A DNA stretch of 64,000 bases, taken from positions 234,545 to 298,544 of the forward strand of contig JBGTGP010000032.1 in assembly GCA_041746735.1 (NCBI GenBank). Direction: 5' to 3'. Below, in pieces: positions 53,001-61,519 of this stretch; the stretch's first letter is position 1; the number at the start of each line of letters is the position of its first letter. Both the position numbers and the translations under genes were made by a program. A model generated the notes under the pieces. That model made no database searches and was not told the origin of the DNA. It saw nothing but the letters and a program-made list of their open reading frames with translations. This DNA comes from Opimibacter sp041746735 (GTDB taxonomy: Bacteria; Bacteroidota; Bacteroidia; Chitinophagales; Saprospiraceae).

Positions 53001-56000
53001 ATCAGTGTCAGCATTGATGGCGGACCGGCTTTTCTTCCCGACTCCACCTTGTCGATCGACACGGTCTTGAGCATTGGTTTTCATACGGTGGAATGGATCG
53101 CTACGGATTGCAAAATGAATACCGGAAGCTGTGTCATCACCCTGCATGTTCTGGATGAAAACGCCCTGATCCTGACTTGCCCTCCGGATACTACTTTGTA
53201 TACTGACCTTCAGACCTGTGAGGTCCTGTGGGACGTGGTGCCTCCTGATACTGAATCCGGCAAATGTGCACTTGGGGTCATCAGTTGGTGGGGGTACATT
53301 GAAGGAGTGGCGGACCCGGATACGTTTACATTCGAATCCATGTCAGATACGGTCCGGGTGCTCCTGATGGCCGGCATTCACCGGATTCATCTGGTCGTGC
53401 GAGATAGTACAGGGGATATCGATACCTGTTTCTATACGGTGCATGTACTGGATACCTTTCCCCCGGACATCATCTGTCAATCCGATACAGCCTGGCTCCA
53501 TCCGTCCGGTCTGGACACCATCGCCCTTTCCACCCTCGGACTGATCAGCTCACTGTCCGATGCCTGTGGTATCGATACGCTTCTTTTTGATCCGCCGACG
53601 GTCGATTGTACCGTCAGTCAGCAGGACATCGGGGTCAATATCACCGCTGTGGATGATAGTGGCAACCAACGCAGTTGCGTCACCACCTTGTCTGTTCAGA
53701 CATTACCCTTGCAGCCTTTATGGGAAAGGCAATTGTGTGAGGATACGCTTCGCCTTTTCGCCAATATACCCGCAGGACCAGCCACAACATATACCTTCAG
53801 CTGGACAGGGCCCAACGGCTTTTTCTCTGATGAAGAAAATCCGGTCATCCCGGACAGCGATACAAGTTTTAGCGGGGTATACATCCTGACTATCGTGAGT
53901 GAAAACGGATGTACCACATCCGGCTCGACCGACATCCTGATCCTGGAGCTAAATGCACCCGTGATCACCGTAAGTCCCGACACCTTGTGTACGGGTCTGG
54001 AGGTGACGCTCACCGCCCAATCGTATTCCGGTATGGTCACCTACGACTGGTATCATATCACGGTCGGCGGCGATACACTCCTTGGGTCTACACCAGTACC
54101 CATACTGTCCTATATCCCGAATACACCCGGCCTGTATAGTGTGTATGCTATCGTGCATGAAGACACCTGTTTTTCCGATCCGGGCAATGTCGTTGATTTC
54201 GTCGTCGTGGCCAGACCTGTCAGCGGTGTGTTGTTAAACACTATCTTTTTGTGCCAGGATGATTCTCTCTTCCTCGCACCGATTGTAGTCTTCGATAGCC
54301 TGATGTATATCTGGACCGGAACGGGCGGGTACTTCGCAGATGTACCGTATCCACCGGCGATCTCAGCTGGTGATCTGGAAGAAGAATCTTTATTTGTATT
54401 GACCGTCTCCAATGCGTGGTGTCAAGGGCAGCCTGACTCTATGGTGGTGTTTGTACAACCTCATCCCTCCACACCGGTGATATCGGGTGATACCCTGGTC
54501 TGTGAGGGTGGCACCCTGACGCTGACGACATTCGTATCGCAACAAAACTATGTTTGGTTAGACCCGGCAGGACAGATCTATACGACAGACCAGGACACAC
54601 TCCGGATTGGCTCCATCGGTTTTGATCAGGCTGGAGAATGGCGCGTGATCGTTTTTGAAAACGGATGTGCTTCAGATACCTCAGCAGGATTTGTGGTGCA
54701 GGTTGATTCCGCTTTGCAAATTGAGATCAACACCCCGCTGATCTTTTGCCAGGGTGATTCCGTGACGCTGAGTATATCCCCGGCCGTAGCAGGTCAATAC
54801 CAATGGTCCGGACCAGGTGGATTTATCTCGGATGAAGCTTCACCAACGACACTCGCATCAAACGGTACCTATACCGTATCCGTATCGACTTCGACCGGCT
54901 GCGACGCCGCGGCTGACATTTCGCTGGAAGTGGACGAACTGCCTTCCATTCTCAGTCTGATGACAGATGCAGACACCTGCGTCAATGGCATGGGCACCGT
55001 GATCATCTGGGCGGAAACCGTAACAGGACATGATCCCTCTTACACCTATATGTGGACTGGCTTGTCCTCTTTTACGCAACAGGACTCTTCTATTCTCCTG
55101 GAAAATGTCACAGCCGATGCAAGTGGCATCTACACCCTTGTGATCATCAACGGTGCTTGCACAACGGATGTGGCTTCGATTGAACTCTCCCTGACCGACA
55201 GCCCGGCTGCTCCCGTGATCAACGGTGATCAGGTGTATTGTTTCGGCAGCACCATTATATTGACCATTGACAATCCGATACCCGGTGCGCAATACATTTG
55301 GACCTCACAGGGCACCAATGTGATCATCGCGAGTCCCGGCACGCTGATCATTCCCAATGCCACTCCCGCCTGGACCGGTATCTATACGGTCATGGTCGAA
55401 GTGGGTGGTTGTCTTTCGCCATCTTCTTCTATTGGCGTACAGGTGCGTAATGCCTTATTAGCCCCATCGATTCTGAGTATGCCATTCGTATGTGAAGGTG
55501 ATAGTCTCATCCTGATGTCCAATGCGCCCTCAGGTGCCGTACATCATTGGATTTCCTCAAACGGATTTGACAGCATGGAGGAACGACCCGTAATCTATCC
55601 GGCCACTCCTGCGGATGCCGGTACATACCAACTGGTCTATTTTCAGAATGGGTGCGCTTCACCACCATCCAATCCATTTGACATCGACGTCCTTCCCGCT
55701 GTAACTCCACCACTGGTGACTGCCGATACCACAAGACTCTGCATCGATCAACCCATTCCAGTTTTGCTATGTATTGCTGCAGAAAGTGTTCTACCCGGTG
55801 CTGCCTACAACTGGTTTTTGAATGGAATGGAGATCAGTGGCACCTCCCAGGGAGACAGTTGTATCCGTATACCCGGTGATTGGTTGACAGTTGGTGAAAA
55901 TATGATCAGCGCCACATCCAGCGTACAAGGATGCCGGTCACTCCAGGGTCCGGGGCTGCTGCTCTTTGGAGACCAGATTCCGGGCGGTATGGCCGATGCC

Positions 56001-56783
56001 GGACCTGATGCCACCTATTGTCCTGGCGATGAAATTCTGCTCGACGCTTTCCATTCATCACCTGCTACCGGCAGATGGACGAGTGATGATGAACTGGTGG
56101 TCTTCTCAGATGAAACAGATCCGATGGCGGATATTGTCGGTCTGCCTTCCGGTATGTATACCCTCTACTGGACACTGAGTTATGCCACCTGTCTCGATTA
56201 CAGTACAGATGAAGTTTTGATCAACATTGCCTTTACTCCGGTGACGACGCCGGATACGGTGGATGTCCCTTTCGGACAAACACAGGAATTTATCGTAGTC
56301 CTCAATGACCAGATTTCGATGGGCCCCTATACGCTGGAGATTGTCATGGCCCCACAACGGGGCAATGCCCTCCATGCCGGCAATGGCATATTCCGATACA
56401 CGCCCAATGTCGGCTTTGTAGGTACCGATATGCTGATCTACCGTATTTGTTCTGCCGAATGTCCGGACGAATGCAGCGAAGCAGTGGTGCTCCTGAAAGT
56501 GGGCAATGAGGAGGATTGTTTTATCCCGACATTGTTTACGCCCAATGAAGATGGCATCAATGATATCCTGATCATACCGTGCCTCGAGACACTCCGCTAT
56601 CCGAACAACCGTCTCATTGTTTTCAATGAATGGGGTGATGCGGTGTATACAGCAGCTCCTTATCAGAATGACTGGAGAGGCACTTTTGGCGGCAATCCCT
56701 TACCTGTAGGGACGTATTTCTATATCATGGATTTTGGTGATGGCCAGACACCGAAGCGTACTTTCCTGGTGCTTGAACGTTAA
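50010..56783 (+). CDS. Giant multidomain surface protein with HYR-like and Ig-like repeats and CHU_C domain
   Basis: A 2,257-aa protein. The signal peptide is MMRSILIFTLLVLWGASSGQ. Residues 25-1,170 are a run of HYR-like modules, recognised by repeated PP(V/I)-x-C...TDNC or DAC-x-N patterns (SITDNC-like calls such as VEATDNCDNEN and TATDVCGNMAS). Residues 1,180-2,070 are Ig/SPRY-like repeats with Y-W-x-G motifs (YTFSWTGPNGF, YQWSGPGGF). A cadherin-like domain follows (YTPNVGFVGTDMLIYRI), then the CHU_C type B sorting domain (IPTLFTPNEDGINDI, then VFNEWGDAVYTAAPY, then LPVGTYFYIMDF). It is likely a cell-surface adhesin or matrix filament exported by T9SS. The next genes are a PorP/SprF-family gene and an ompA-like gene, matching the sprB-sprF arrangement. 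Confidence 0.9.
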   Translation: MMRSILIFTLLVLWGASSGQGSGFTFNYTGPTQVLVGPDCEAPLQWGHPNTPTATSNLPGGMIVSFTIFSISGGYSIGDIIPGGTTVTVFYQAIDNFGNMALFGFNIAFVDVLPPVFDPATLPQNITISCITQLPPPAQVEATDNCDNENTNLFISYSQNNNAQLCTGGIVTRTWVADDGLGNMATFNQTITVAADITPPVIANTLQHGMAPCSTAMAQYSAWLNAQRAAFTATDNGCGIMTLTDNAPSPSIITSFCGAIDVTFSATDVCNNTSTVVRTFTVTNQVAPVITTPASDASGNCSQPNIAAIFNTWINTHGGAQAMDDCSSIFWSTFPPNPSIHDTCDAAIIVMFIAGDGCNNFDTTTASFVLTDDTGPNFTTDPGTMVLSCTVQNPDSILLDWLVTGGHSAASDLCTRVQDLRLGYRISNNTLTLEEVLQAWQDSLASGCHDNVMIGGLGINNVIAYLPVEFTWSDKCDNLTGKIGYFGLTDNGRPLFTTPPVDTSFACSQSDNWQDVFLGWYHSAGASIYTDLCSEVTVTQSITADSAIQYLAAALDTACVQGVAVSVTFSLTDACGNTSLNSPSATFSLQDTIAPVLTSPAQDLIVSCSDQAEAQLHAWIDTLGGAEASDGCGMLQWIFSWTDTAGMTQTGIPGEGPYPPLSGLDCAAGLEVIFTAFDICQNSVSDTALFSIIDTLPPTIVLSADTIHLMCGDTIPDTTPEVTDDCDPDPIVNFSDSISIDSCLGLPLFIIRTWTATDVCGNMASAVQTFLRLDTIPPTFDLPPDTLSFCSIDTLILENVFDQCDPSPVVTWEDMLSGPECAQTLTRLWIVTDACGNSATAIQTFDLSDTIPPVITLSPGNFTYTCDAASSGVQTTYEQWLSSVVLTDGCSATSYFIAQRGSYLAEDTTTWPGTPLPDSVMISCGEDLLVEGDLVAYDDCGNVVIEPVSFTVMDTTGPLFTDCPALIIVEADTTTCDGRVILSAPPFEEICYPDDVTISVSIDGGPAFLPDSTLSIDTVLSIGFHTVEWIATDCKMNTGSCVITLHVLDENALILTCPPDTTLYTDLQTCEVLWDVVPPDTESGKCALGVISWWGYIEGVADPDTFTFESMSDTVRVLLMAGIHRIHLVVRDSTGDIDTCFYTVHVLDTFPPDIICQSDTAWLHPSGLDTIALSTLGLISSLSDACGIDTLLFDPPTVDCTVSQQDIGVNITAVDDSGNQRSCVTTLSVQTLPLQPLWERQLCEDTLRLFANIPAGPATTYTFSWTGPNGFFSDEENPVIPDSDTSFSGVYILTIVSENGCTTSGSTDILILELNAPVITVSPDTLCTGLEVTLTAQSYSGMVTYDWYHITVGGDTLLGSTPVPILSYIPNTPGLYSVYAIVHEDTCFSDPGNVVDFVVVARPVSGVLLNTIFLCQDDSLFLAPIVVFDSLMYIWTGTGGYFADVPYPPAISAGDLEEESLFVLTVSNAWCQGQPDSMVVFVQPHPSTPVISGDTLVCEGGTLTLTTFVSQQNYVWLDPAGQIYTTDQDTLRIGSIGFDQAGEWRVIVFENGCASDTSAGFVVQVDSALQIEINTPLIFCQGDSVTLSISPAVAGQYQWSGPGGFISDEASPTTLASNGTYTVSVSTSTGCDAAADISLEVDELPSILSLMTDADTCVNGMGTVIIWAETVTGHDPSYTYMWTGLSSFTQQDSSILLENVTADASGIYTLVIINGACTTDVASIELSLTDSPAAPVINGDQVYCFGSTIILTIDNPIPGAQYIWTSQGTNVIIASPGTLIIPNATPAWTGIYTVMVEVGGCLSPSSSIGVQVRNALLAPSILSMPFVCEGDSLILMSNAPSGAVHHWISSNGFDSMEERPVIYPATPADAGTYQLVYFQNGCASPPSNPFDIDVLPAVTPPLVTADTTRLCIDQPIPVLLCIAAESVLPGAAYNWFLNGMEISGTSQGDSCIRIPGDWLTVGENMISATSSVQGCRSLQGPGLLLFGDQIPGGMADAGPDATYCPGDEILLDAFHSSPATGRWTSDDELVVFSDETDPMADIVGLPSGMYTLYWTLSYATCLDYSTDEVLINIAFTPVTTPDTVDVPFGQTQEFIVVLNDQISMGPYTLEIVMAPQRGNALHAGNGIFRYTPNVGFVGTDMLIYRICSAECPDECSEAVVLLKVGNEEDCFIPTLFTPNEDGINDILIIPCLETLRYPNNRLIVFNEWGDAVYTAAPYQNDWRGTFGGNPLPVGTYFYIMDFGDGQTPKRTFLVLER

Positions 56784-56841
56784 AATTTCCTCCGGAAAAA
56801 TGATACCATTGAAAAAAATCAATATAACCATACGACCGATC

Positions 56842-57798
56842 ATGAAACAGATCTGTATCGTCTTCCTGCTCGTCATGGCAAGTGCCGGATCTGGCTTTGC
56901 GCAACAACAGCCACTGCACACCATGTTTATGTACAACAAACTGCTGATCAATCCGGCGTATGCCGGATACCACGAGCATGCCTGTGCCACGGCGATCGTC
57001 CGACAGCAGTGGATAGGGTTTGATGGTGCACCACAAACGCAAACCCTGAGTCTCCACGGGCCGCTTTCATCGCAGCGGTTGGGTATCGGCTTCAACCTGC
57101 AACGGCGATCGATCGGGGTCTCCAGTGCCACTACGTTTGACGGGATCTATGACTATCGTATACCTATGGGAGCAGGCATCCTCAGTCTCGGGGTTCAGGC
57201 ATCAGCACGGTTTTTGAGTGTCGATTATAATGATCCTTCTGTTCGAACGGTGCAGCCAATCAGTATTGATCCCGGTGTAGAATCGATCTCGGATACTAAA
57301 TTCCTGGCCAATGTAGGCGCCGGTGTGTACTACTACACGCCTGCGTTTTATATCGGAGTATCATCACCCAGACTCATGAATTCAGATATCGACTTTGAAC
57401 TCAATAACCTATTCACGGCGCGTGAACAGGCCCATTATTATGCTATGACCGGTATAGCTGTTCGGCTGGATCACCGGATGAGCTTTGTGCCTCAGGTACT
57501 GGTACGATATACAGACGCCGCACCGATCGATCTCGATCTCAATCTGAGCCTGCGCTGGAGGGACGACCATAGTGTGGGGATTTCCTTCAGGAAAGGCGGG
57601 ATCGATAATCAATTGCTGGAGTCGGTTGATGTGATGGCCTCTGCCCGCATCTTGCGCGGCCTGCGGATTGGCGCCGCTTACGGGATCACTATGAGCGATC
57701 TCAGGCGGTACAATGACGGCAGCCTCGAAGTCATGCTGATGTATTGTTTTGGTGAGCCGGCACGCCAGGCCACATTTGTTAACCCCCGGTATTTTTAA
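56842..57798 (+). CDS. PorP/SprF-family type IX secretion membrane protein
   Basis: A 318-aa outer-membrane barrel protein; the ATG at 56842 starts the signal peptide MKQICIVFLLVMASAGSGFAQ. The family hallmark FMYNKLLINPAYAGYH is at residues 29-44, followed by RQQWIGFDGAPQTQTLSLHG. The rest alternates strands, ending in the family tail YGITMSDLRRYNDGSLEVMLMY. SprF in Flavobacterium is needed to secrete or anchor SprB, a CHU_C-domain adhesin; the position directly after the giant gene predicts the same service here. It starts 58 bp after that gene and is followed 11 nt later by the OmpA gene. Confidence 0.93.
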   Translation: MKQICIVFLLVMASAGSGFAQQQPLHTMFMYNKLLINPAYAGYHEHACATAIVRQQWIGFDGAPQTQTLSLHGPLSSQRLGIGFNLQRRSIGVSSATTFDGIYDYRIPMGAGILSLGVQASARFLSVDYNDPSVRTVQPISIDPGVESISDTKFLANVGAGVYYYTPAFYIGVSSPRLMNSDIDFELNNLFTAREQAHYYAMTGIAVRLDHRMSFVPQVLVRYTDAAPIDLDLNLSLRWRDDHSVGISFRKGGIDNQLLESVDVMASARILRGLRIGAAYGITMSDLRRYNDGSLEVMLMYCFGEPARQATFVNPRYF

Positions 57799-57809
57799 TT
57801 CAGGACAAC

Positions 57810-59822
57810 ATGCGCATTCCATTTATAGCTGGCATTTTTCTGATCATGACTTTTGCGTCTACAGGTCAGCGAACCGATTTTATTTGCTACCAGGAGGAAG
57901 TCGGGATATTTCCACTGGACAAACTCAATACCAAATCCATTGAGTTTTCCCCTGTGTTTTATCAGCAGGGACTGGTCTATGTGGTGGCGCGAGAGAAAAC
58001 GCGGTTTCTCGATCCGAAAACCGGCCAGGCCTATTTTGACCTGATGTATGCGGATTTGGGGCCGGATGGTGAGACTTCAAAACCAGTGAGTTTTTCTCCC
58101 AATATCCGCACCCAATATCACGAAGGACCCTGCACGTTCAATGCCGGTCATACCGAGATGTTTTTTACCCGATCCAATCTGTCCGGCAATGTCGGCATCA
58201 ATGATAAAAAGGGAAATGTTCAACTCAAAATCTACCGGGCGGTAAAAGGCAGTGATGACTGGGAAGGGATTACTGCACTACCATTTTGCAGTGACCAGTA
58301 TGCTTCTGCCCATCCTGCGTTGAGTCCGGATGGTGATTTTCTCGTATTTGCATCGGACATGCCGGGTGGATTTGGGGGTATGGATTTGTATCTCGTCAAT
58401 CGCAAGCAGGGACAGTGGAGCGAACCCCTCAATCTGGGGGCGGTGATCAATACCAAAGGACATGAAGTGTTTCCGTTCTGGCATCCTTCGGGGTATCTTG
58501 TCTTTTCTTCCAACGGACATAAAGGAAAAGGCGGTCTTGACCTGTTTGTCTCCGCCTGGAATGCAGATGAGATCTTCAGTGGTCTGCAACACTTGTCAGC
58601 ACCTTTCAACAGCAGCAAAGATGATTTGGGCCTGATTATTTCGGCTGACGGGACTTCCGGGTATTTTGCAAGTGATCGAAAGCCTACCAAGGGAAAAGAT
58701 GATTTGTATCGGTGGATGTCACCCCGCTCGGTTTTCTGTGCACCGCCGGCATTGCCATTGGATATCATGATCACGTCGGATATCCTGGTGATGGATGAAA
58801 ACGCCTATCCGATAGAGCGCGCGTATGCCTGGCTTATTCCCATGGCTCCGGAAGGTCCTTCCCTCTATACCGACCACTTCGTCACCGATCTGGTACCAGA
58901 TGAAGAACGTGCTGACGCGTTCTATCTTCGGTGGAGTGTCACCGATACGCTGTCGGCAGAAACTGCCGATGCCGTCAGCAGTGCGCTGGGACAAATCCGA
59001 CTTGATGCCACACAAGGCAGCAGCTATATCCTGGTCGTCCAGCGTGATGGGTATCAGCCCTGGGTCAATGTAGTGCCGGGAGAGGGATTACCAAGGTCCG
59101 TGACCCTGAAGAAAAAACCGGTCATATCCGAAACATGCCTGGACACCCGCTTTACACTTTACAACAGCACCGGAGATCTGGTGTTGAATGGTGCTATGAT
59201 CCAATTGAGCGGCTCGTGTCTGTCATCACCATTGGTTTTCTATACCGATGAAATGGGTACAGCTGTCCGCTGCCTGCCGAAGGACTGTACGCTCCGCGGA
59301 GAATTCACACAGGAAGGATATGCAACCCATTCGTTTACATTTACCTCCGCCGAAGCTGATGAGCATTGGAAGATCTACCTCAAGAGCAGCGAGCACCTGA
59401 CATCTCCTGCTGCTCCGATCGCATCGGGCACTGTCATTGTGATCGACAACATCTATTACGATTTCAACAAATCTGAGATCCGGAAAGGTGATGCCAGTGA
59501 GCTCAATGCTCTCGCGGCGATACTCAAGCAATATCCGGACCTGACCATTGAGCTGACTTCTCATACAGATACGCGGGGTACTGCTGAGTACAATATGGAA
59601 TTGTCTCGACGCCGGTCTGAATCCTCTAAATCGTATCTCGTCCTTCGGGGTGTTGCGGCAGGAAGGATCATCACGAAAGCAGCCGGAGAATCTCAACCTC
59701 GAAACAAGTGCCTGGATGATGTGCCTTGCACGGAGGAGGAGCATCAATACAACCGGCGGACAGAAGTCCGGATCACCAATCCGGCTCAGGGTATGGAAAT
59801 CCGATATAAAGGAGAAGGGTAA
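57810..59822 (+). CDS. PD40/OmpA-family outer-membrane protein
   Basis: A 670-aa protein: signal peptide (core FIAGIFLIMTFASTGQ), PD40/TolB-like beta-propeller blades (residues 30-310, for example SAHPALSPDGDFLVFASDMPG and GHEVFPFWHPSGYLVFSSNG), a carboxypeptidase-regulatory-like middle (330-520), and a C-terminal OmpA domain (about 545-665) with YYDFNKSEIRKGDASELNAL, TSHTDTRGTAEYNMELSRRR and YNRRTEVRI. The OmpA domain anchors to peptidoglycan. Such PD40-OmpA proteins accompany PorP/SprF genes in Bacteroidota T9SS loci and probably stabilise the machinery. Third gene of the cluster. Confidence 0.92.
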   Translation: MRIPFIAGIFLIMTFASTGQRTDFICYQEEVGIFPLDKLNTKSIEFSPVFYQQGLVYVVAREKTRFLDPKTGQAYFDLMYADLGPDGETSKPVSFSPNIRTQYHEGPCTFNAGHTEMFFTRSNLSGNVGINDKKGNVQLKIYRAVKGSDDWEGITALPFCSDQYASAHPALSPDGDFLVFASDMPGGFGGMDLYLVNRKQGQWSEPLNLGAVINTKGHEVFPFWHPSGYLVFSSNGHKGKGGLDLFVSAWNADEIFSGLQHLSAPFNSSKDDLGLIISADGTSGYFASDRKPTKGKDDLYRWMSPRSVFCAPPALPLDIMITSDILVMDENAYPIERAYAWLIPMAPEGPSLYTDHFVTDLVPDEERADAFYLRWSVTDTLSAETADAVSSALGQIRLDATQGSSYILVVQRDGYQPWVNVVPGEGLPRSVTLKKKPVISETCLDTRFTLYNSTGDLVLNGAMIQLSGSCLSSPLVFYTDEMGTAVRCLPKDCTLRGEFTQEGYATHSFTFTSAEADEHWKIYLKSSEHLTSPAAPIASGTVIVIDNIYYDFNKSEIRKGDASELNALAAILKQYPDLTIELTSHTDTRGTAEYNMELSRRRSESSKSYLVLRGVAAGRIITKAAGESQPRNKCLDDVPCTEEEHQYNRRTEVRITNPAQGMEIRYKGEG

Positions 59823-59936
59823 TGCCGGAGAACACTGTGTCCTCTTAACAAAAAGTCTTTAGTTTTGCCGGCTCTCACACGCTATATACCAATCATAATC
59901 CGTTTTTTACCAAACCCGTACTCAAGTCTCATTTTT

Positions 59937-60827
59937 ATGATCATGCAACATCGGTACACGTATTTTCTGGTTTCTGCCTTCTTCTTCGCCTTTCAGGGGG
60001 CTCCTTTATCGCAGAGTGATCTGATCGGTTTTGGCTTTAGGGCCGGCCTCAATTTTTCCAAGATTGACGGGCCTTCTGAAACCGGTCCGAATGGAGAAAG
60101 CCTCGAGACATTTTCGATGACCAACGGATTTCATATCGGTGCGGCAGTCAATTTTAAATTTACCGACCTGATGGGGATGCGGACCGAATTTGTGTTTTCC
60201 CAGCGTGGAACGGAATACCTCTATGATGGGCCTTCCTATTTAATGTTGGGCCGGAATACCGTCCAGACCACCACGTTGGGAGGTACACGCAGGCAGTCTC
60301 TCAAAGTGTCCAATGCCTACATAGACATCCCGGTCACCGCATATTATAAAATTGGAAGTTTTGAAATACTGGGAGGTATCAATTCGGGGTTGCTGATCGG
60401 CTCTTCCGGTGGCGGCACGATCGACTACAACGGTATATCCGGTCTGGGCACAGTAGTCGACCCGTTCAGGATCAATCTCAACCACAGCTACAAGAGTGAT
60501 GAAGCTGGTACCGGTTCCAATATCACGCGAATCATAACGGTCGATGGCCGGAATTACGATGTGCCTACGGCCATAGGTGCCTATTATGATTTTCCGGTCA
60601 AGGACAAAAATCTGTACAAGACCCTGGACTTCGGTCTGCTGGCCGGTGCATGTTACTTCATCAATGACGGGCTATTTATCAGCGCACGATATATCCATGG
60701 ATTGGGAGATGTAGACCGGAATGAATACGACATCTCCCTGCAATCACTTTCCAATGGCATGACCATCCCCCGCGCGGATGAGAATAAGAGCAAGTCATGG
60801 CAATTTAGTATCGGATTTTCTTTCTAG
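59937..60827 (+). CDS. PorT-family-like outer-membrane beta-barrel protein
   Basis: A 296-aa protein from the ATG at 59937 (or 59943), where a signal peptide begins (YTYFLVSAFFFAFQGAPLSQ); the open frame to 59865 adds no signal. The mature part is a barrel with GFGFRAGLNFSKIDG at the start, VNFKFTDLMGMRTEFVFSQRG, IDIPVTAYYKIGSFEILGG, and an aromatic last strand (SWQFSIGFSF). This is the outer-membrane beta-barrel domain seen in PorT-like proteins. The role is unknown, but it follows the OmpA gene on the same strand, perhaps as part of the envelope cluster. Confidence 0.75.
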   Translation: MIMQHRYTYFLVSAFFFAFQGAPLSQSDLIGFGFRAGLNFSKIDGPSETGPNGESLETFSMTNGFHIGAAVNFKFTDLMGMRTEFVFSQRGTEYLYDGPSYLMLGRNTVQTTTLGGTRRQSLKVSNAYIDIPVTAYYKIGSFEILGGINSGLLIGSSGGGTIDYNGISGLGTVVDPFRINLNHSYKSDEAGTGSNITRIITVDGRNYDVPTAIGAYYDFPVKDKNLYKTLDFGLLAGACYFINDGLFISARYIHGLGDVDRNEYDISLQSLSNGMTIPRADENKSKSWQFSIGFSF

Positions 60828-60862
60828 AGGTCGCTGTATTCGCAACGCTGATCTTATACCCG

Positions 60863-61519
60863 CTAGAGGATCACATACGCCACAAGGACACTGATCAGGC
60901 CCACAGCAAATCCGGAATAGACTTCGTTGGGTTTGTGTACACGAAGGATAAGCCTTGACGTGCAGACTGCTCCTGCCGCAAGTATAGCGCCATACAACAA
61001 CGTGTCAGCCGATACCACAAGGTTGGCTCCTCCGACGAGCCCAATATGGGCCTGCGCATATCCAAACCTCAATTTGGTCAGCGCCGTCATGGCCACCAAG
61101 CCTCCCATACCGGCAGCATGCAGGCTGATTTTAAAAAAGTTATTGATAAAAAAACAGGACCACAGACCGATCAGCGCACCTAATACAGCCACACGCAACG
61201 ATACCGGAAAACTTTCTGCACGTGTGATGTGGAGGTAGAGGGATAAATACATAATGCCGGCCACGATATATGGACCTATTCGTTCTTGTTGGTTTTCGAG
61301 GTGAAAGGACTTTATCCATCCCAGCATTCGCATCATGATGAGGGCGATGGCCGGCAGGGTGATGCTGGTCATGACGATGATGATGAGCAGCGTCCGGGCT
61401 TCTGCTACATGCCGCCACCCAAATGAAAAGGGATTGGTCCACAACAGGATTAGCGCCATATATGTCAGAACCAGCAAGGGGTGAAACACGATGGAGAAAA
61501 AGTGAGCTGCTGCTTTCAT
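60863..61519 (-). CDS. PAP2-like membrane phosphatase, degenerate active site
   Basis: A 218-aa protein with six membrane helices. Remnants of the PAP2 signature are present: SRLILRVHKPNEV matches SR-x5-H-x3-D with Glu for Asp, and KISLHAAGMGG resembles the PSGH block. The first block (KxxxxxxRP) reads more like HLENQQERIGP. Such Bacteroidota variants may be phosphatases of lipid-linked pyrophosphates or non-catalytic relatives. It is coupled to the OmpA gene upstream by ATGA (61516-61519). Confidence 0.6.
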   Translation of the reverse strand: MKAAAHFFSIVFHPLLVLTYMALILLWTNPFSFGWRHVAEARTLLIIIVMTSITLPAIALIMMRMLGWIKSFHLENQQERIGPYIVAGIMYLSLYLHITRAESFPVSLRVAVLGALIGLWSCFFINNFFKISLHAAGMGGLVAMTALTKLRFGYAQAHIGLVGGANLVVSADTLLYGAILAAGAVCTSRLILRVHKPNEVYSGFAVGLISVLVAYVIL

